From GBS-DC sp037442365 (lineage in GTDB: Bacteria; Armatimonadota; Fimbriimonadia; Fimbriimonadales; GBS-DC), in assembly GCA_037442365.1 (NCBI GenBank), contig JBBIQK010000003.1, positions 1 through 64,000 on the forward strand: a stretch of DNA of 64,000 bases, written 5' to 3'. The notes below the pieces were generated by a model. It saw only the letters and a program-made list of their open reading frames with translations. It made no database searches and had not been told where the DNA came from. Shown here in pieces: positions 42,880-51,829 of the stretch. Each line of letters opens with the position of its first letter. Within the stretch, counting starts at the first letter, position 1. A program made the position numbers and the translations under genes.

Positions 42880-43596
42880 TCAGGCGCGCCCCAAATCGTT
42901 TTCTGTGCTTGCCGCCGTGGGTTCACTGAGCTGTGCCACGGCGGTCGCCTCCATATCGGTCGGGAACGCGGACACGCGCCGATTCACAGCGTCCAGCGTC
43001 GCCAGCCCGACAGCGCGCAGGGTGTCCTGGCGGATCAGCGCGCTCCCGACCAGCAGGTCCTCGCCCTGTTCGCGCACCGCGCTCACCAGCACAATCGCGA
43101 CGGGATAGCTGCCGACGGTCGCTGTGGTGGACACATCCTCCAGCCCGAACCGCTCGCACAGCCCGTGCGCCGCTTCCACGGCGCGCAGCGTCGCTGAGGC
43201 GACCAGACGCGGAATTTGCGTGCTGGCGCGCACCCCAGACGCTACGCCGCGATAGACCGTGCCGTTGCGCTCCAACAAGACCGCAACGACCGCGCGCGTC
43301 CCCTCATGGGTAATTTGAACATCCAGCCAGCGCAGGCGATTGGGGTCAGCAAGCTTCGAGGCGCTCCCCTTCTGAGCAACACTTACCTTCCGATGATCGA
43401 CATGAATCCCGAAATGCGCCAGGAGCGCGGACTCCACATCGCGCACGGCTTGCTTCGGATTGCGCTCGGCTTCCACCAGCAAATGAATCTCCTGGATCAG
43501 ACCGTTCTCGTCCGCGACAACCCGTGCGCCGCATACGCCGCGCAACTCCCTCAGCACACTCTCTATCTGTGTGGCGCTGTGTCTGCGATCCGGCAT
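42880..43596 (-). CDS. Conserved protein of unknown function
   Basis: A 238-residue soluble protein. The N-terminal part (IESVLRELRGVCGARVV...EIHLLVE) is followed by ESALLAHFGI and a middle block with LDVQITHEGTRAVVAVLLERNG. The C-terminal half (TLRAVEAAHGL...VGSYPVAIVLVSA) has the look of a repeated alpha/beta domain. I recognise similar sequences in other phyla but no established function. GGAGGAG precedes ATG 43596; a GTG 15 bases upstream overlaps that site and is rejected. It probably heads the operon that ends in the HD-GYP genes. Confidence 0.65.
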   Translation of the reverse strand: MPDRRHSATQIESVLRELRGVCGARVVADENGLIQEIHLLVEAERNPKQAVRDVESALLAHFGIHVDHRKVSVAQKGSASKLADPNRLRWLDVQITHEGTRAVVAVLLERNGTVYRGVASGVRASTQIPRLVASATLRAVEAAHGLCERFGLEDVSTTATVGSYPVAIVLVSAVREQGEDLLVGSALIRQDTLRAVGLATLDAVNRRVSAFPTDMEATAVAQLSEPTAASTENDLGRA

Positions 43597-43700
43597 GACT
43601 CTCTCCTCCACCGCCGAAAGCCGACCTATTCCTCACCCTCGCGAGTCATGCCTTCAAGATGCTGAGGAATTATACTCCCTACGCCATGCGATTCCTGCAA

Positions 43701-43731
43701 GAATTTCGGGGAATTTCGGGTTAAATTCCCG
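43701..43731. promoter_or_regulatory. Direct and inverted GAATTT repeats upstream of the prepilin gene
   Basis: GAATTTCGGG occurs twice in tandem (43701-43720), followed by TTAAATTCCCG, which pairs with it. The AT-rich, repeated structure between divergent genes suggests an operator or promoter region. No GGTATAAT-type element was found here. Confidence 0.35.
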
Positions 43732-43826
43732 TAAAACTGCGTGTAGGGACGACTTTAACCGACCGTTAATGCGTTTTTACCTGCCCTTAAACTTGCGCGA
43801 AGTAGACTTTTGCTCGGAGGTACGCC

Positions 43827-44705
43827 ATGCGCAAAAACGGTTTTACACTGATTGAACTGCTGGTTGTTATCGCGATTATCGCCATTCTTGCGGCGATTCT
43901 GTTCCCTGTGTTCGCTCAGGCGCGCGAGAGCGCACGCAAGTCGTCCTGTCTGTCCAACGCGCGTCAGATTGGGTTGGCGGGAATGATGTACGCCCAGGAT
44001 TGGGATGAGATCCTGCCAGAGACGGGCTGGGTCGGTCCCTGCAGCAGCCCGACGCCGAACGCCAGCGGTGTTTACGCCATCGGCGACGACTACTTCAGCG
44101 GCGTGTTCTCGTTCCCCATCGCTAGCGGACCCTACATTAAGAATTGGAACATCTTCCAATGCCCCAGCGATCCCGACAAAGGCGGGTTCAACAAGCTGAA
44201 TTCGTTCTGCTACGAGGCGCAGCTGCTGGCGGTGCGCATGCCGGGCGCGTATGCGGGCATGCGCAGCGTGGTCAATGCAATGCGCAGTGTATTCCCGCTC
44301 TCCTACGCGGGCAACTACTTCCTGAGCCGAACCTACGATCCCGGTTTCGACCGCAACAACTATCGCGGCGAAAAGATGCGCCCGCTGGCGGGCATCAACT
44401 TCCCCTCGAACACCTTCTTTATTGCCGATGTAGGCAGCAACATCGCCTCGAACGGCAACGCCTTCGCCGCGTGGTACATCGCGCCGGGCTACGGCAACAA
44501 TCAGGGCGACACGCGCTGGCGCAAGGGACGCCGCCACCAGGAAGGACGCAACTGGACCTTCTGCGACGGACACGCCAAGTTCTACAAAGACCCTGCCTTC
44601 GAGATCAATGGCGCGCCGCGCTCGCAACTGGAGATTACCTACGAGTACCAGGCGCGCGGCATCTACACTTTCCCCGAAACCACCGGTCCCGACTACCGTC
44701 GATAA
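43827..44705 (+). CDS. DUF1559-like prepilin-type protein
   Basis: A 292-residue prepilin. The cleavage and methylation site is G5/F6 in RKNGFTLIELLVVIAIIAIL, followed by a helix to about residue 28 and the DUF1559-like start SSCLSNARQIGLAGMMYAQDWDE. A WTFCDGHAKF motif near 250 is typical of the group. It would be processed by a prepilin peptidase and exported through a type II/IV-like system. GGAGG precedes ATG 43827 and a strong terminator follows. Confidence 0.88.
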   Translation: MRKNGFTLIELLVVIAIIAILAAILFPVFAQARESARKSSCLSNARQIGLAGMMYAQDWDEILPETGWVGPCSSPTPNASGVYAIGDDYFSGVFSFPIASGPYIKNWNIFQCPSDPDKGGFNKLNSFCYEAQLLAVRMPGAYAGMRSVVNAMRSVFPLSYAGNYFLSRTYDPGFDRNNYRGEKMRPLAGINFPSNTFFIADVGSNIASNGNAFAAWYIAPGYGNNQGDTRWRKGRRHQEGRNWTFCDGHAKFYKDPAFEINGAPRSQLEITYEYQARGIYTFPETTGPDYRR

Positions 44706-44724
44706 TCTACAGACCTCCTTTACT

Positions 44725-44755
44725 CAAGGCGTCCGCCTGCCCCGCGGACGCCTTG
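44725..44755 (+). terminator. Terminator after the prepilin gene
   Basis: Stem CAAGGCGTCCGC / GCGGACGCCTTG with a 7-base loop. It lies between convergent genes and could serve both. Confidence 0.7.
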
Positions 44756-44758
44756 GTG

Positions 44759-45550
44759 TTATTCTGGCTCGCGCTCAACCAGCGCGCCCCGCTTGTAGAG
44801 TTCCCACACGCGAAACACCGAGTTTTTGTGCGGGCGGATTTTGCAATGTTCGTCCTCGTTGCGCTTCTCATCGCAGTAGCCCAGCGGCACGCACTTGGGT
44901 ACCAGCAGCCTGCCAAAGTACGGATCTGCCGCCATCACCTCTTTGCGAATCAGCTTGAACAGCTGCCGAATCTCCCACTGCGCTAAGGTACACAGGCGTA
45001 GCCCCGCCATGTGCAGCAGTTGGCGTAGGTTCACCGTCATAATCAGGTTCGTGGTCACGGCGTTGGGGAAGATGAACCGCGCGTCTTCGGCGGGAATGCC
45101 CTGCTCCAGGAAGCGGTGGTAAATCTCCTCGCTCACATCTCGGAACCGCTCAAACTCCTGAAGGGCGTCAGGGTTCGCTTCGATGCTGGGCGGGGTCACA
45201 TATTGCGGCTCTTTGTATTTCACATAGCGCTGGCTCTGCTGGTCGAACGCCACACCGATGCGATGGCGCACCAGCTGGTGGCTCAGCGCGCGGCTCACCC
45301 CCGCAATCGCGAAGGTGAAGCTGATATGCTCGATGGTGCTGTGATGCCCCGAATCGACCACATGCTCAATCAAGCGCATCACCCGTTCTGGGGGCGTTTT
45401 CTCACTGACGAATTCGTCCCAGATTTGCTGGGGCGTTTTTTCGCTGTAGCAGGTGCGCGCCGCCAGATAGATCAGCCCGCGATAATACTTGCGAATCGTC
45501 TCCGCTTCGGGGAACACCAGCGAGACCTCCATCACGCCGCGTTTTGCCAT
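44759..45550 (-). CDS. thyX: FAD-dependent thymidylate synthase ThyX
   Basis: A 263-residue flavin-dependent thymidylate synthase making dTMP from dUMP. The ThyX signature reads RHRIGVAFDQQSQRY (about residues 95-109); compared with the canonical RHRx5-7SxR it has one extra residue before the serine. Supporting blocks are STIEHISFTFAI (about 70-81) and NLRQLLHM (about 180). The start at 45550 or at the ATG 18 bases downstream is uncertain. Confidence 0.92.
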   Translation of the reverse strand: MAKRGVMEVSLVFPEAETIRKYYRGLIYLAARTCYSEKTPQQIWDEFVSEKTPPERVMRLIEHVVDSGHHSTIEHISFTFAIAGVSRALSHQLVRHRIGVAFDQQSQRYVKYKEPQYVTPPSIEANPDALQEFERFRDVSEEIYHRFLEQGIPAEDARFIFPNAVTTNLIMTVNLRQLLHMAGLRLCTLAQWEIRQLFKLIRKEVMAADPYFGRLLVPKCVPLGYCDEKRNEDEHCKIRPHKNSVFRVWELYKRGALVEREPE

Positions 45551-45681
45551 ACTGCTTGTTTTCGTCGGCGACGATGAATCTCCTGCTCTCGCATGAACCG
45601 TAAGGGGGGTGTTGCATTTTTCCGCAAATTTTGTGCATTCGCGCCATTGCGGTGTATAGTAAACGCATGGAGGTCAGACCG

Positions 45682-47415
45682 ATGAAACGCGCTTTTGTGC
45701 TTGGGTTTGTGATTGCGCTGGCGCTTCTGTGCGTCAGCCCTGTCGTCGCGCAACCGTTCACCTATCAGGGCGTCCTCAGACAAAACGGGCAACCCGTGAA
45801 CGGCACGCGCAGCATCAGCTTCAAACTCTTCACCGCGCCCACAGACGGCTCCCAGGTGGGCAGTACCCTCACCCAGAATGTAAATGTGCAGAACGGGCTG
45901 TTTACCGTAGAACTGAACTTTGGGAATGTGTGGGACGGCTCGGATCGCTACCTGGAGATTAGCGTCGGTTCCACCACGCTTTCGCCCCGTGTGAAAATCA
46001 ACCCGACGCCGTATGCCAGTTATGCAGGGACTGCTTTCTTCGCCCAGCGTCCGTGGCAGACTGCAGGGAGCAACATCTTCTACAACGCGGGCAATGTAGG
46101 GATTGGTACAGGTAGTCCCAGCGAACGCCTGCATGTCAACGGCAATATCCGCCTTGCGGACGACCGCAGCATCTTCGGGCTGGATCAGCTGGTGGGTTTC
46201 AACGACCTGTGCCTGTATGGCGATGCGATGGGTGGTCCCGATGTCTACATCGCTGCCAACGGCAATGTCGGGATTGGCACAACTAGCCCGTCGGCGCGCC
46301 TGTCGCTGGGAGGCGGCATCGCCACCAACACGAAGCTCGCCCTCTGGGACGGGGGCGCGTCAGGCGTGATGGGGTTTGGCGTGGGACCCTCCCAGTTTCG
46401 CATTCACCTGCCCAGCCCCAGCAATCGCTTCTCGTTTCTGGACGCGCCTGCAGGCAACGAAATCCTCACCATTCAGGGCAGTGGCAATGTAGGGATTGGA
46501 ATTATCAGTCCACAGGCGCGCTTGCATGTGAACGGTGGTGACGCCTTTTTCACGAACAACAACACCATGCTCCAGGTGCTGCCTGGCAATCTGCTGGGGC
46601 AGAGTCGGGTGGGCGCTGCCACGCTGGAGATCCCTGGCGATGGCACGATTGGTGTGTGGGATAACATGACCGTTTCGGGCACGCTGCGCGCCTACGGCAA
46701 CCTGCATGTCGGGGGCAACTACTTCACGCTCGGAGGCGGTACTGACCCAACATGGAGACGCGTTTATATGAGCGTACCAGATAGAGGCGGCGGTGCCTAT
46801 GTAGGATTTTTGGAAGTACTCGGAGCGAATGGGCACGGTAACGCCAAGCTTTCAAATCTGACCGACTATCCCGATCATGGTGCCGTGACGGTTCATGATA
46901 GCAGTGGTACCGAGAGGGCAAAAATCTATATTTCCAGCAGAGGGAGAGGCACTCTCGTTGCGGAGGATAAATTCTTCCGTGAGCCAGACCCTGACGACCC
47001 CACGCGCGACATCTGGTACGGCTGTATCGAGGGTCCCGAACTCGCGATGTATGTGCGCGGCACGGCGCGGCTCGTCAACGGGCGCGCCCGCGTCGAACTG
47101 CCCGACCACTTCCGCAAACTCGCCGACGAACAGGGCATGACCGTGCAGCTGACCCCTCTCTCGCCTGAGTCTAAAGGCTTGTGCGTTGTGCGCAAGGGGC
47201 TGGATGGGATTGAAGTTGCGGAGCTGCTGAACGGGCGGGGCAACTACGAGTTTGACTGGGAAGTGAAAGCCGTGCGCAAAGACCATCGCGACTTCCGCGT
47301 GTACCGCCCGTGGGATGAAGTCCTGATTGCAGGCGACGACCCCGCGCAGGCGTGGGAAGCGCGCCTGAAGTCCATCGAAGCGCGCAAAGCCCGACAACAG
47401 GAGGTGAATCCATGA
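45682..47415 (+). CDS. Secreted fibre-like protein with NVGIGT repeats
   Basis: A 577-residue exported protein. Signal peptide at residues 1-23 (LGFVIALALLCVSPVVAQ). Residues 24-130 form a beta-rich domain (FTYQGVLRQNGQPVNG). Three NVGIG[TI] motifs, each followed by S/P, R and L positions (from about residue 140), resemble the shaft repeats of phage tail fibres and adhesins. The C-terminal domain (about 445-570; GPELAMYVRGTARLVNGRA) is shared by other secreted proteins of unknown role. GGAGG precedes ATG 45682, and the stop overlaps the next start by 4 bases. Confidence 0.75.
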   Translation: MKRAFVLGFVIALALLCVSPVVAQPFTYQGVLRQNGQPVNGTRSISFKLFTAPTDGSQVGSTLTQNVNVQNGLFTVELNFGNVWDGSDRYLEISVGSTTLSPRVKINPTPYASYAGTAFFAQRPWQTAGSNIFYNAGNVGIGTGSPSERLHVNGNIRLADDRSIFGLDQLVGFNDLCLYGDAMGGPDVYIAANGNVGIGTTSPSARLSLGGGIATNTKLALWDGGASGVMGFGVGPSQFRIHLPSPSNRFSFLDAPAGNEILTIQGSGNVGIGIISPQARLHVNGGDAFFTNNNTMLQVLPGNLLGQSRVGAATLEIPGDGTIGVWDNMTVSGTLRAYGNLHVGGNYFTLGGGTDPTWRRVYMSVPDRGGGAYVGFLEVLGANGHGNAKLSNLTDYPDHGAVTVHDSSGTERAKIYISSRGRGTLVAEDKFFREPDPDDPTRDIWYGCIEGPELAMYVRGTARLVNGRARVELPDHFRKLADEQGMTVQLTPLSPESKGLCVVRKGLDGIEVAELLNGRGNYEFDWEVKAVRKDHRDFRVYRPWDEVLIAGDDPAQAWEARLKSIEARKARQQEVNP

Positions 47416-47816
47416 GAACCCTGATGCTGTGTGCGATTCTTGCGACACTGATAGGCGTCGCCTGCGCCCAGTCAGGCGGCGGCTACGACCTGAGCTGGTG
47501 GACGATTGACGGCGGCGGGGTCACCTTCGCCACAGGCGGCAGCTTCAACATGGGCGGCACGGTCGGTCAGCCCGACGCGAGCAGTGCGCTTACGGGGGGC
47601 AGCTACAGCCTCACGGGGGGCTTCTGGTTCGCGCCCGCGTGTGTGCCTACCAACGGCGATGTGGACGGCAGCGGCTGCGTGGACGACGCCGACCTATTGC
47701 AGGTGCTGTTCGCCTTCGGCGCGACAGGCGCCAACCCCGCCGATGTGAACTGCGACGCCTCTGTCGACGACGCCGACCTGCTGATTGTGCTGTTCAACTT
47801 CGGTAGTGGCTGTTGA
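47412..47816 (+). CDS. Small secreted dockerin-type protein
   Basis: A 134-residue protein with a signal peptide (LCAILATLIGVACA), then a short glycine-rich domain with GGSYSLTGGFWF (about 62-73). The end carries paired dockerin-like segments DVDGSGCVDDADLL and DVNCDASVDDADLL (about 83-130). It is translationally coupled to the fibre-like protein, so the two may act together on the surface. Its last 41 codons lie opposite the end of the regulator gene. Confidence 0.75.
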   Translation: MRTLMLCAILATLIGVACAQSGGGYDLSWWTIDGGGVTFATGGSFNMGGTVGQPDASSALTGGSYSLTGGFWFAPACVPTNGDVDGSGCVDDADLLQVLFAFGATGANPADVNCDASVDDADLLIVLFNFGSGC

Positions 47817-49106
47817 AAAGCGCCCCAGCACACGCCGGCGCCAGACCGCCGCGTGAGTCGCCCGCGACGCGCTGAACCGCTGGAGTCGGAGCCGCCACGC
47901 CTGCGCCTCCGACTCCAGCCCACACTGGCACAGTACGCGCACCCACACCAGCGATTTATTAATGCACTGCTGGACGCGCTGCTCTTCGGGATCTGCCAGC
48001 ACGGGATTGTCCTGCAGCACGCGCAGCGCCTGCTCGCTATGTCCGAGATTCGCCAGCACCAGCGCGTCGGAGAGGAGGATGTTCGGGTCTTCGTCGAGCC
48101 AGGGGCGGCTGCGTTGCTGGGCGGTGGCGTGGGCGTCGTGCGCCTCGCGTCGATAGCGCGAGAAGCTCAGGTACTCCGTGATGTTGCGCCAGAACCATGC
48201 GGCGTGTTCGGGGGCGTACCGCTCGGCGTGGGGGAGCCAGCGGCGCAGAATCTCGACGCCCTCCAGCGGCGCGAGGCGCGTCCCGCATTCCGACGCGCCT
48301 TTCGCCTGCGCGTGGATGATGTAGAACCACTGGGGCGGCATCGGCTCCGTAGAGTCCATCAGTCGCAGGGCGCGGTAGACCGACGCTTGCGCGTCCTGCA
48401 CACGCGCCTGCTCCACCAGGTAGCCGCAGTGGTAGGCGAAGGCGTCGATGAGCAGGCGCTTCGGTGCGCGGTTCGAACGCACCATCTGCCACAATCGTCC
48501 CTGAATGCCGCGATAGAGCAGGTCGGTTAGCTCCGGGGCGATGACGACCTCGTGGCGGCTGAGCGCCGTCAGCAGTTCGGCGATGTCGGCAGGCGACGAG
48601 GCTTCGATGGGCAGCCACACCAGCACGCCCTGCCCGCCCTGCAGCGCCTGATGCTCTTCGGGGCTTGCGCCCAGCGCCTCGCAGAGCCGCGCCAGCTGCT
48701 CCGTGGAGGGCCAGCTCTCGGAACGCTCCCAGCGGCTCACCGTGCTGACCGTCACGCCCAGATGCAGCGCGACTCGCTCCTGAGTCCAGCCGCGGCGTTC
48801 CCGCAGCGCGTGCAACAGTTCGCCCCCCATCGGCGCTGTGCCGTCCAGCAGGGAGCCGCCGTTCACAGCGCCCGCCGCCAGCGGCGCGGCGCGTGGGGCG
48901 TTCAGCAACTGCCACGCACAGGCGCGCTCGTGCCCCCGCGCCTGCAGGGCGTTTAACACCGCCTCCAGCTCGTACACGCGCGGCAGAGTCGCGCCCGACT
49001 CCCAGCGGCTCAGAGTCGAGGCGCTCACTCTCGAAGCGCGCGCCAGCTGGCGCAACGACAGTCCCCTCGACGCACGCAGGCGACGCAAATGCTCTGCCAG
49101 ACCCAT
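47694..49106 (-). CDS. Transcriptional regulator with two XRE-type HTH domains
   Basis: A 470-residue protein. Two Cro/C1-type helix-turn-helix domains are at residues about 5-55 (LRQLARASRVSASTLSRWE) and 98-150 (TQERVALHLGVTVSTVSRWE). A long helical region of the TPR-like sensor type follows (about 180-430). Its final residues are encoded opposite the dockerin gene (123 bases of antisense overlap) and look random, so the functional end may be earlier. TATAAT at 49126-49131 (minus) and a GGGGAG site precede ATG 49106. Confidence 0.8.
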   Translation of the reverse strand: MGLAEHLRRLRASRGLSLRQLARASRVSASTLSRWESGATLPRVYELEAVLNALQARGHERACAWQLLNAPRAAPLAAGAVNGGSLLDGTAPMGGELLHALRERRGWTQERVALHLGVTVSTVSRWERSESWPSTEQLARLCEALGASPEEHQALQGGQGVLVWLPIEASSPADIAELLTALSRHEVVIAPELTDLLYRGIQGRLWQMVRSNRAPKRLLIDAFAYHCGYLVEQARVQDAQASVYRALRLMDSTEPMPPQWFYIIHAQAKGASECGTRLAPLEGVEILRRWLPHAERYAPEHAAWFWRNITEYLSFSRYRREAHDAHATAQQRSRPWLDEDPNILLSDALVLANLGHSEQALRVLQDNPVLADPEEQRVQQCINKSLVWVRVLCQCGLESEAQAWRLRLQRFSASRATHAAVWRRRVLGRFSTATTEVEQHNQQVGVVDRGVAVHIGGVGACRAEGEQHLQ

Positions 49107-49171
49107 GCGCGTACTCCCCAGTAGTATTATAACACACTTCTGCAGAAGGCTCTCTCAGGTACACTTCGATT

Positions 49172-49633
49172 ATGCCACAAATACGCCGGGAAAGTCGAGA
49201 GCCAACGCCACAACAGCTGCGCCAGCTGGAACAGCGCGTCCATCGGCTGATTAACGAGCAGCGCACGCGCGCGAAACTGCCCGCGCTGGTCTGGCACGAA
49301 CAGGTCGCTCAGGCGGCGCGCGACCACAGCAAAAACATGGCGGAGCGCAACTTTTTTGACCATCACGACCCACGCATGGGCAATGTGGATCGGCGATTGA
49401 ATCGGTTCCGTATCGCATGGCGCGCCTGCGGCGAGAATATTTTTATGCTTTCGGGCTACAGCAACCCCGCGCAGGTCGCCGTCGAGGGGTGGATGGACAG
49501 TCCGGGACATCGCGCCAACATCCTGTATCGGGAGTTCACCCACGCAGGGGTGGGAATCTACTATCGCCCGCGCGACAGGTGTTATTACCTGACTCAAATC
49601 TTTATCCGCCCGCCTGAGGGAACCAGACGCTAA
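49172..49633 (+). CDS. CAP/SCP-domain protein
   Basis: A 153-residue CAP superfamily domain. Conserved features are the HxxxA-like start (LINEQRTRAKLPAL), HDPRMGN (about 65), CGENIF (about 85) and GHRANIL (about 111). No signal peptide is seen, though bacterial members are usually exported. TACACT ends 6 bases before ATG 49172 (leaderless). Confidence 0.85.
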   Translation: MPQIRRESREPTPQQLRQLEQRVHRLINEQRTRAKLPALVWHEQVAQAARDHSKNMAERNFFDHHDPRMGNVDRRLNRFRIAWRACGENIFMLSGYSNPAQVAVEGWMDSPGHRANILYREFTHAGVGIYYRPRDRCYYLTQIFIRPPEGTRR

Positions 49634-49717
49634 TCAATCGGGTATCATCATGCAGAGCCTTCCCTGCTGGGGCGACACGAGCCGTGAAGCGTTCGTCGTT
49701 CTGGAGGGCAGCACGCG

Positions 49718-50182
49718 ATGCAGGAGCGTTCCGAGCGTCTCTCGCAGGCAATCGCGCAGGCGTTAGGATGGCTGCGTGTACGCGACCTTTCGACATATGA
49801 GCTGGCGCGCCGATTAGCCGCCAGAGGATATGCCGAGTCGGAAATCAGCGAAGCGACCGAGTGGCTTTGCGCGGAGGGCTACCTGTCGGATGAACGGTTG
49901 CAGCAACGCCTGACCGAACGGTTCACTGTGGAACAGCCTTCGGGACGCCTGCGGATCGAGCAGGAGTTCGTCCGTCGTGGACTGAACCCGCCTGCACTGG
50001 AGGGCGATGAAGAGAGCCGCGCTGTGCAGGCGCTGCGCCTGCGCTTTGGCGAGCCGCCTGCCGTCTGGGTGCCGCGCCAGACCGCGCGCTGGTTCCGATT
50101 CCTGCTCCAGCGCGGCTTCGAACCCGAAGTCGCCCAGAACGCCCTGCGCCGCTGGAACCCGCGCCTGAACGACGAACTGTAG
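49718..50182 (+). CDS. recX: Regulatory protein RecX
   Basis: A 154-residue all-helical RecX, which binds and inhibits RecA filaments. Family motifs are ALGWLRVRDLSTYELARRLAARGY (about 15-38) and EGYLSDERL (about 52-60). GGAGG precedes ATG 49718 and a GGGTATCAT element lies further upstream. recA is not adjacent. Confidence 0.88.
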   Translation: MQERSERLSQAIAQALGWLRVRDLSTYELARRLAARGYAESEISEATEWLCAEGYLSDERLQQRLTERFTVEQPSGRLRIEQEFVRRGLNPPALEGDEESRAVQALRLRFGEPPAVWVPRQTARWFRFLLQRGFEPEVAQNALRRWNPRLNDEL

Positions 50183-50209
50183 CCATCATCACGCTCAAGG
50201 AGGTTTTCT

Positions 50210-51802
50210 ATGGAAATTATCTACTGGGTTTTAACGGTCGTTCTCGCGCTGGTCGCCGCAAGCGCAGGGTACTTTCTTGCGACGCGACGCGCCCAGCAAT
50301 CACTTACAACACAATCCAGTGCGGCAAATGCGGAGGCGCAGCGTGCGCTGGAGGCGGCGCGCCGCGAAACCGAGCAGCTCCTCCAGCAACGGACGCAACT
50401 GGAACGCGAATGCGAGACTCTGCGCCGTGAGGCGAGTCTGCAGGCGCGCGAAGAGGCGCACAAAATCCTCGAACTCGCCGAACAAGAAGCCCGCGAAAAA
50501 CGCGCCGAAATCCTCAAACTCGAACAACGCCTGCTCCAGCGTGAGGAACTGCTCGAACACCGATTCGAGCTACTGGAACAGAAGGAGCATACGCTGATGG
50601 AGCGCGAGGCGCTACTCACCAAAAAGCAGGGCGAACTGCGCGAGCTGATGCATCAGCGACGATTCGAACTGGAGCGCATCAGCGGTATGAGCGCGGAACA
50701 GGCGCGCGAAATCCTGCTCAAGGAGGTGCGCGACGAACTCGAACACGAAGCGGCGATTCTGGCGCGCCAGATTGAAGAAGACGCCCGACGCGACGCCGAA
50801 CGACGCGCCCGCGAGGTGATTCTGGACACCGTACAGCGATGCGTGGTCGAGCATGTCTCGCAGAACACTATCACGGTCATCCACCTGCCCAGCGAGGACA
50901 TCAAGGGGCGTATCATCGGGCGCGAGGGACGCAACATCCGCCATTTCGAACACATTACGGGCGTCGATGTGATTATCGACGACACGCCCGAAGCGGTGGT
51001 GCTGTCGTCGTTTGAACCCATCCGTCGCGAGATTGCCCGCATCACGCTGCTGAACCTGATTCACGACGGGCGCATTCACCCGACGCGCATCGAGGAGGAG
51101 TACGAACGCGCCAAAGGCGAGGTGGAGCGGCGCATCTGGCAGACGGGCGGAGAGGCGGTGCTTCAGGTCGGGCTGACGGGCGTCCATCCCGAAATCGTGC
51201 GCACGCTCGGCAAGCTCCGCTACCGCACCAGCTACGCCCAGAATGTGCTGGATCACTCCATCGAGGTGGCGACCTTAGCTGGGCTGCTGGCGTCGGAGCT
51301 GAAGCTGGACACGCGGGTGGTCAAACGCGCCGCACTGTTCCACGACATCGGCAAGGCGCTGGAGAACACCACCGAAGGACCGCACGCGGTTGTCGGGATG
51401 GAGTTCCTGCGCCGATGCGGGGAGAGCGAGATTGTGTGCCACGCAGTCGGCGCCCACCACCACGACATTATGCCCGCCAGTCTTGAGGCGCATGTGGTGA
51501 TTATCGCCGATTCTATCTCGGCGGCGCGCCCGGGCGCACGGCGCGAGTCGCTTCAGCAGTACCTGCGTCGTCTGCAGGAGCTGGAGCGTATCGCCATGAG
51601 CTTCGACGGCGTGGAGAAGGTGTACGCCATTCAGGCGGGGCGCGAAGTGCGCGTACTGGTCAAGCCGAACGAGGTGGACGACCTGCGCGCACACCAGCTC
51701 GCCCGCGAAATCGCGCACAAAATCCAGTCCGAGCTGGAGTACCCGGGGCAGGTCAAGGTCACGGTGATCCGCGAGGTGCGCGCCCACCATGTGGCGCATT
51801 GA
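50210..51802 (+). CDS. rny: Ribonuclease Y
   Basis: A 530-residue membrane-anchored endoribonuclease starting mRNA decay. N-terminal TM helix (about 4-22), long coiled coil (about 30-180), KH domain with GREGRNIRHFE (about 240), and an HD domain with catalytic HD in FHDIGKALE (about 378). GGAGG before ATG 50210 sets the start. Confidence 0.97.
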   Translation: MEIIYWVLTVVLALVAASAGYFLATRRAQQSLTTQSSAANAEAQRALEAARRETEQLLQQRTQLERECETLRREASLQAREEAHKILELAEQEAREKRAEILKLEQRLLQREELLEHRFELLEQKEHTLMEREALLTKKQGELRELMHQRRFELERISGMSAEQAREILLKEVRDELEHEAAILARQIEEDARRDAERRAREVILDTVQRCVVEHVSQNTITVIHLPSEDIKGRIIGREGRNIRHFEHITGVDVIIDDTPEAVVLSSFEPIRREIARITLLNLIHDGRIHPTRIEEEYERAKGEVERRIWQTGGEAVLQVGLTGVHPEIVRTLGKLRYRTSYAQNVLDHSIEVATLAGLLASELKLDTRVVKRAALFHDIGKALENTTEGPHAVVGMEFLRRCGESEIVCHAVGAHHHDIMPASLEAHVVIIADSISAARPGARRESLQQYLRRLQELERIAMSFDGVEKVYAIQAGREVRVLVKPNEVDDLRAHQLAREIAHKIQSELEYPGQVKVTVIREVRAHHVAH

Positions 51803-51829
51803 CGGTCAAGTGTGGCTGGCGGAGCGTCT

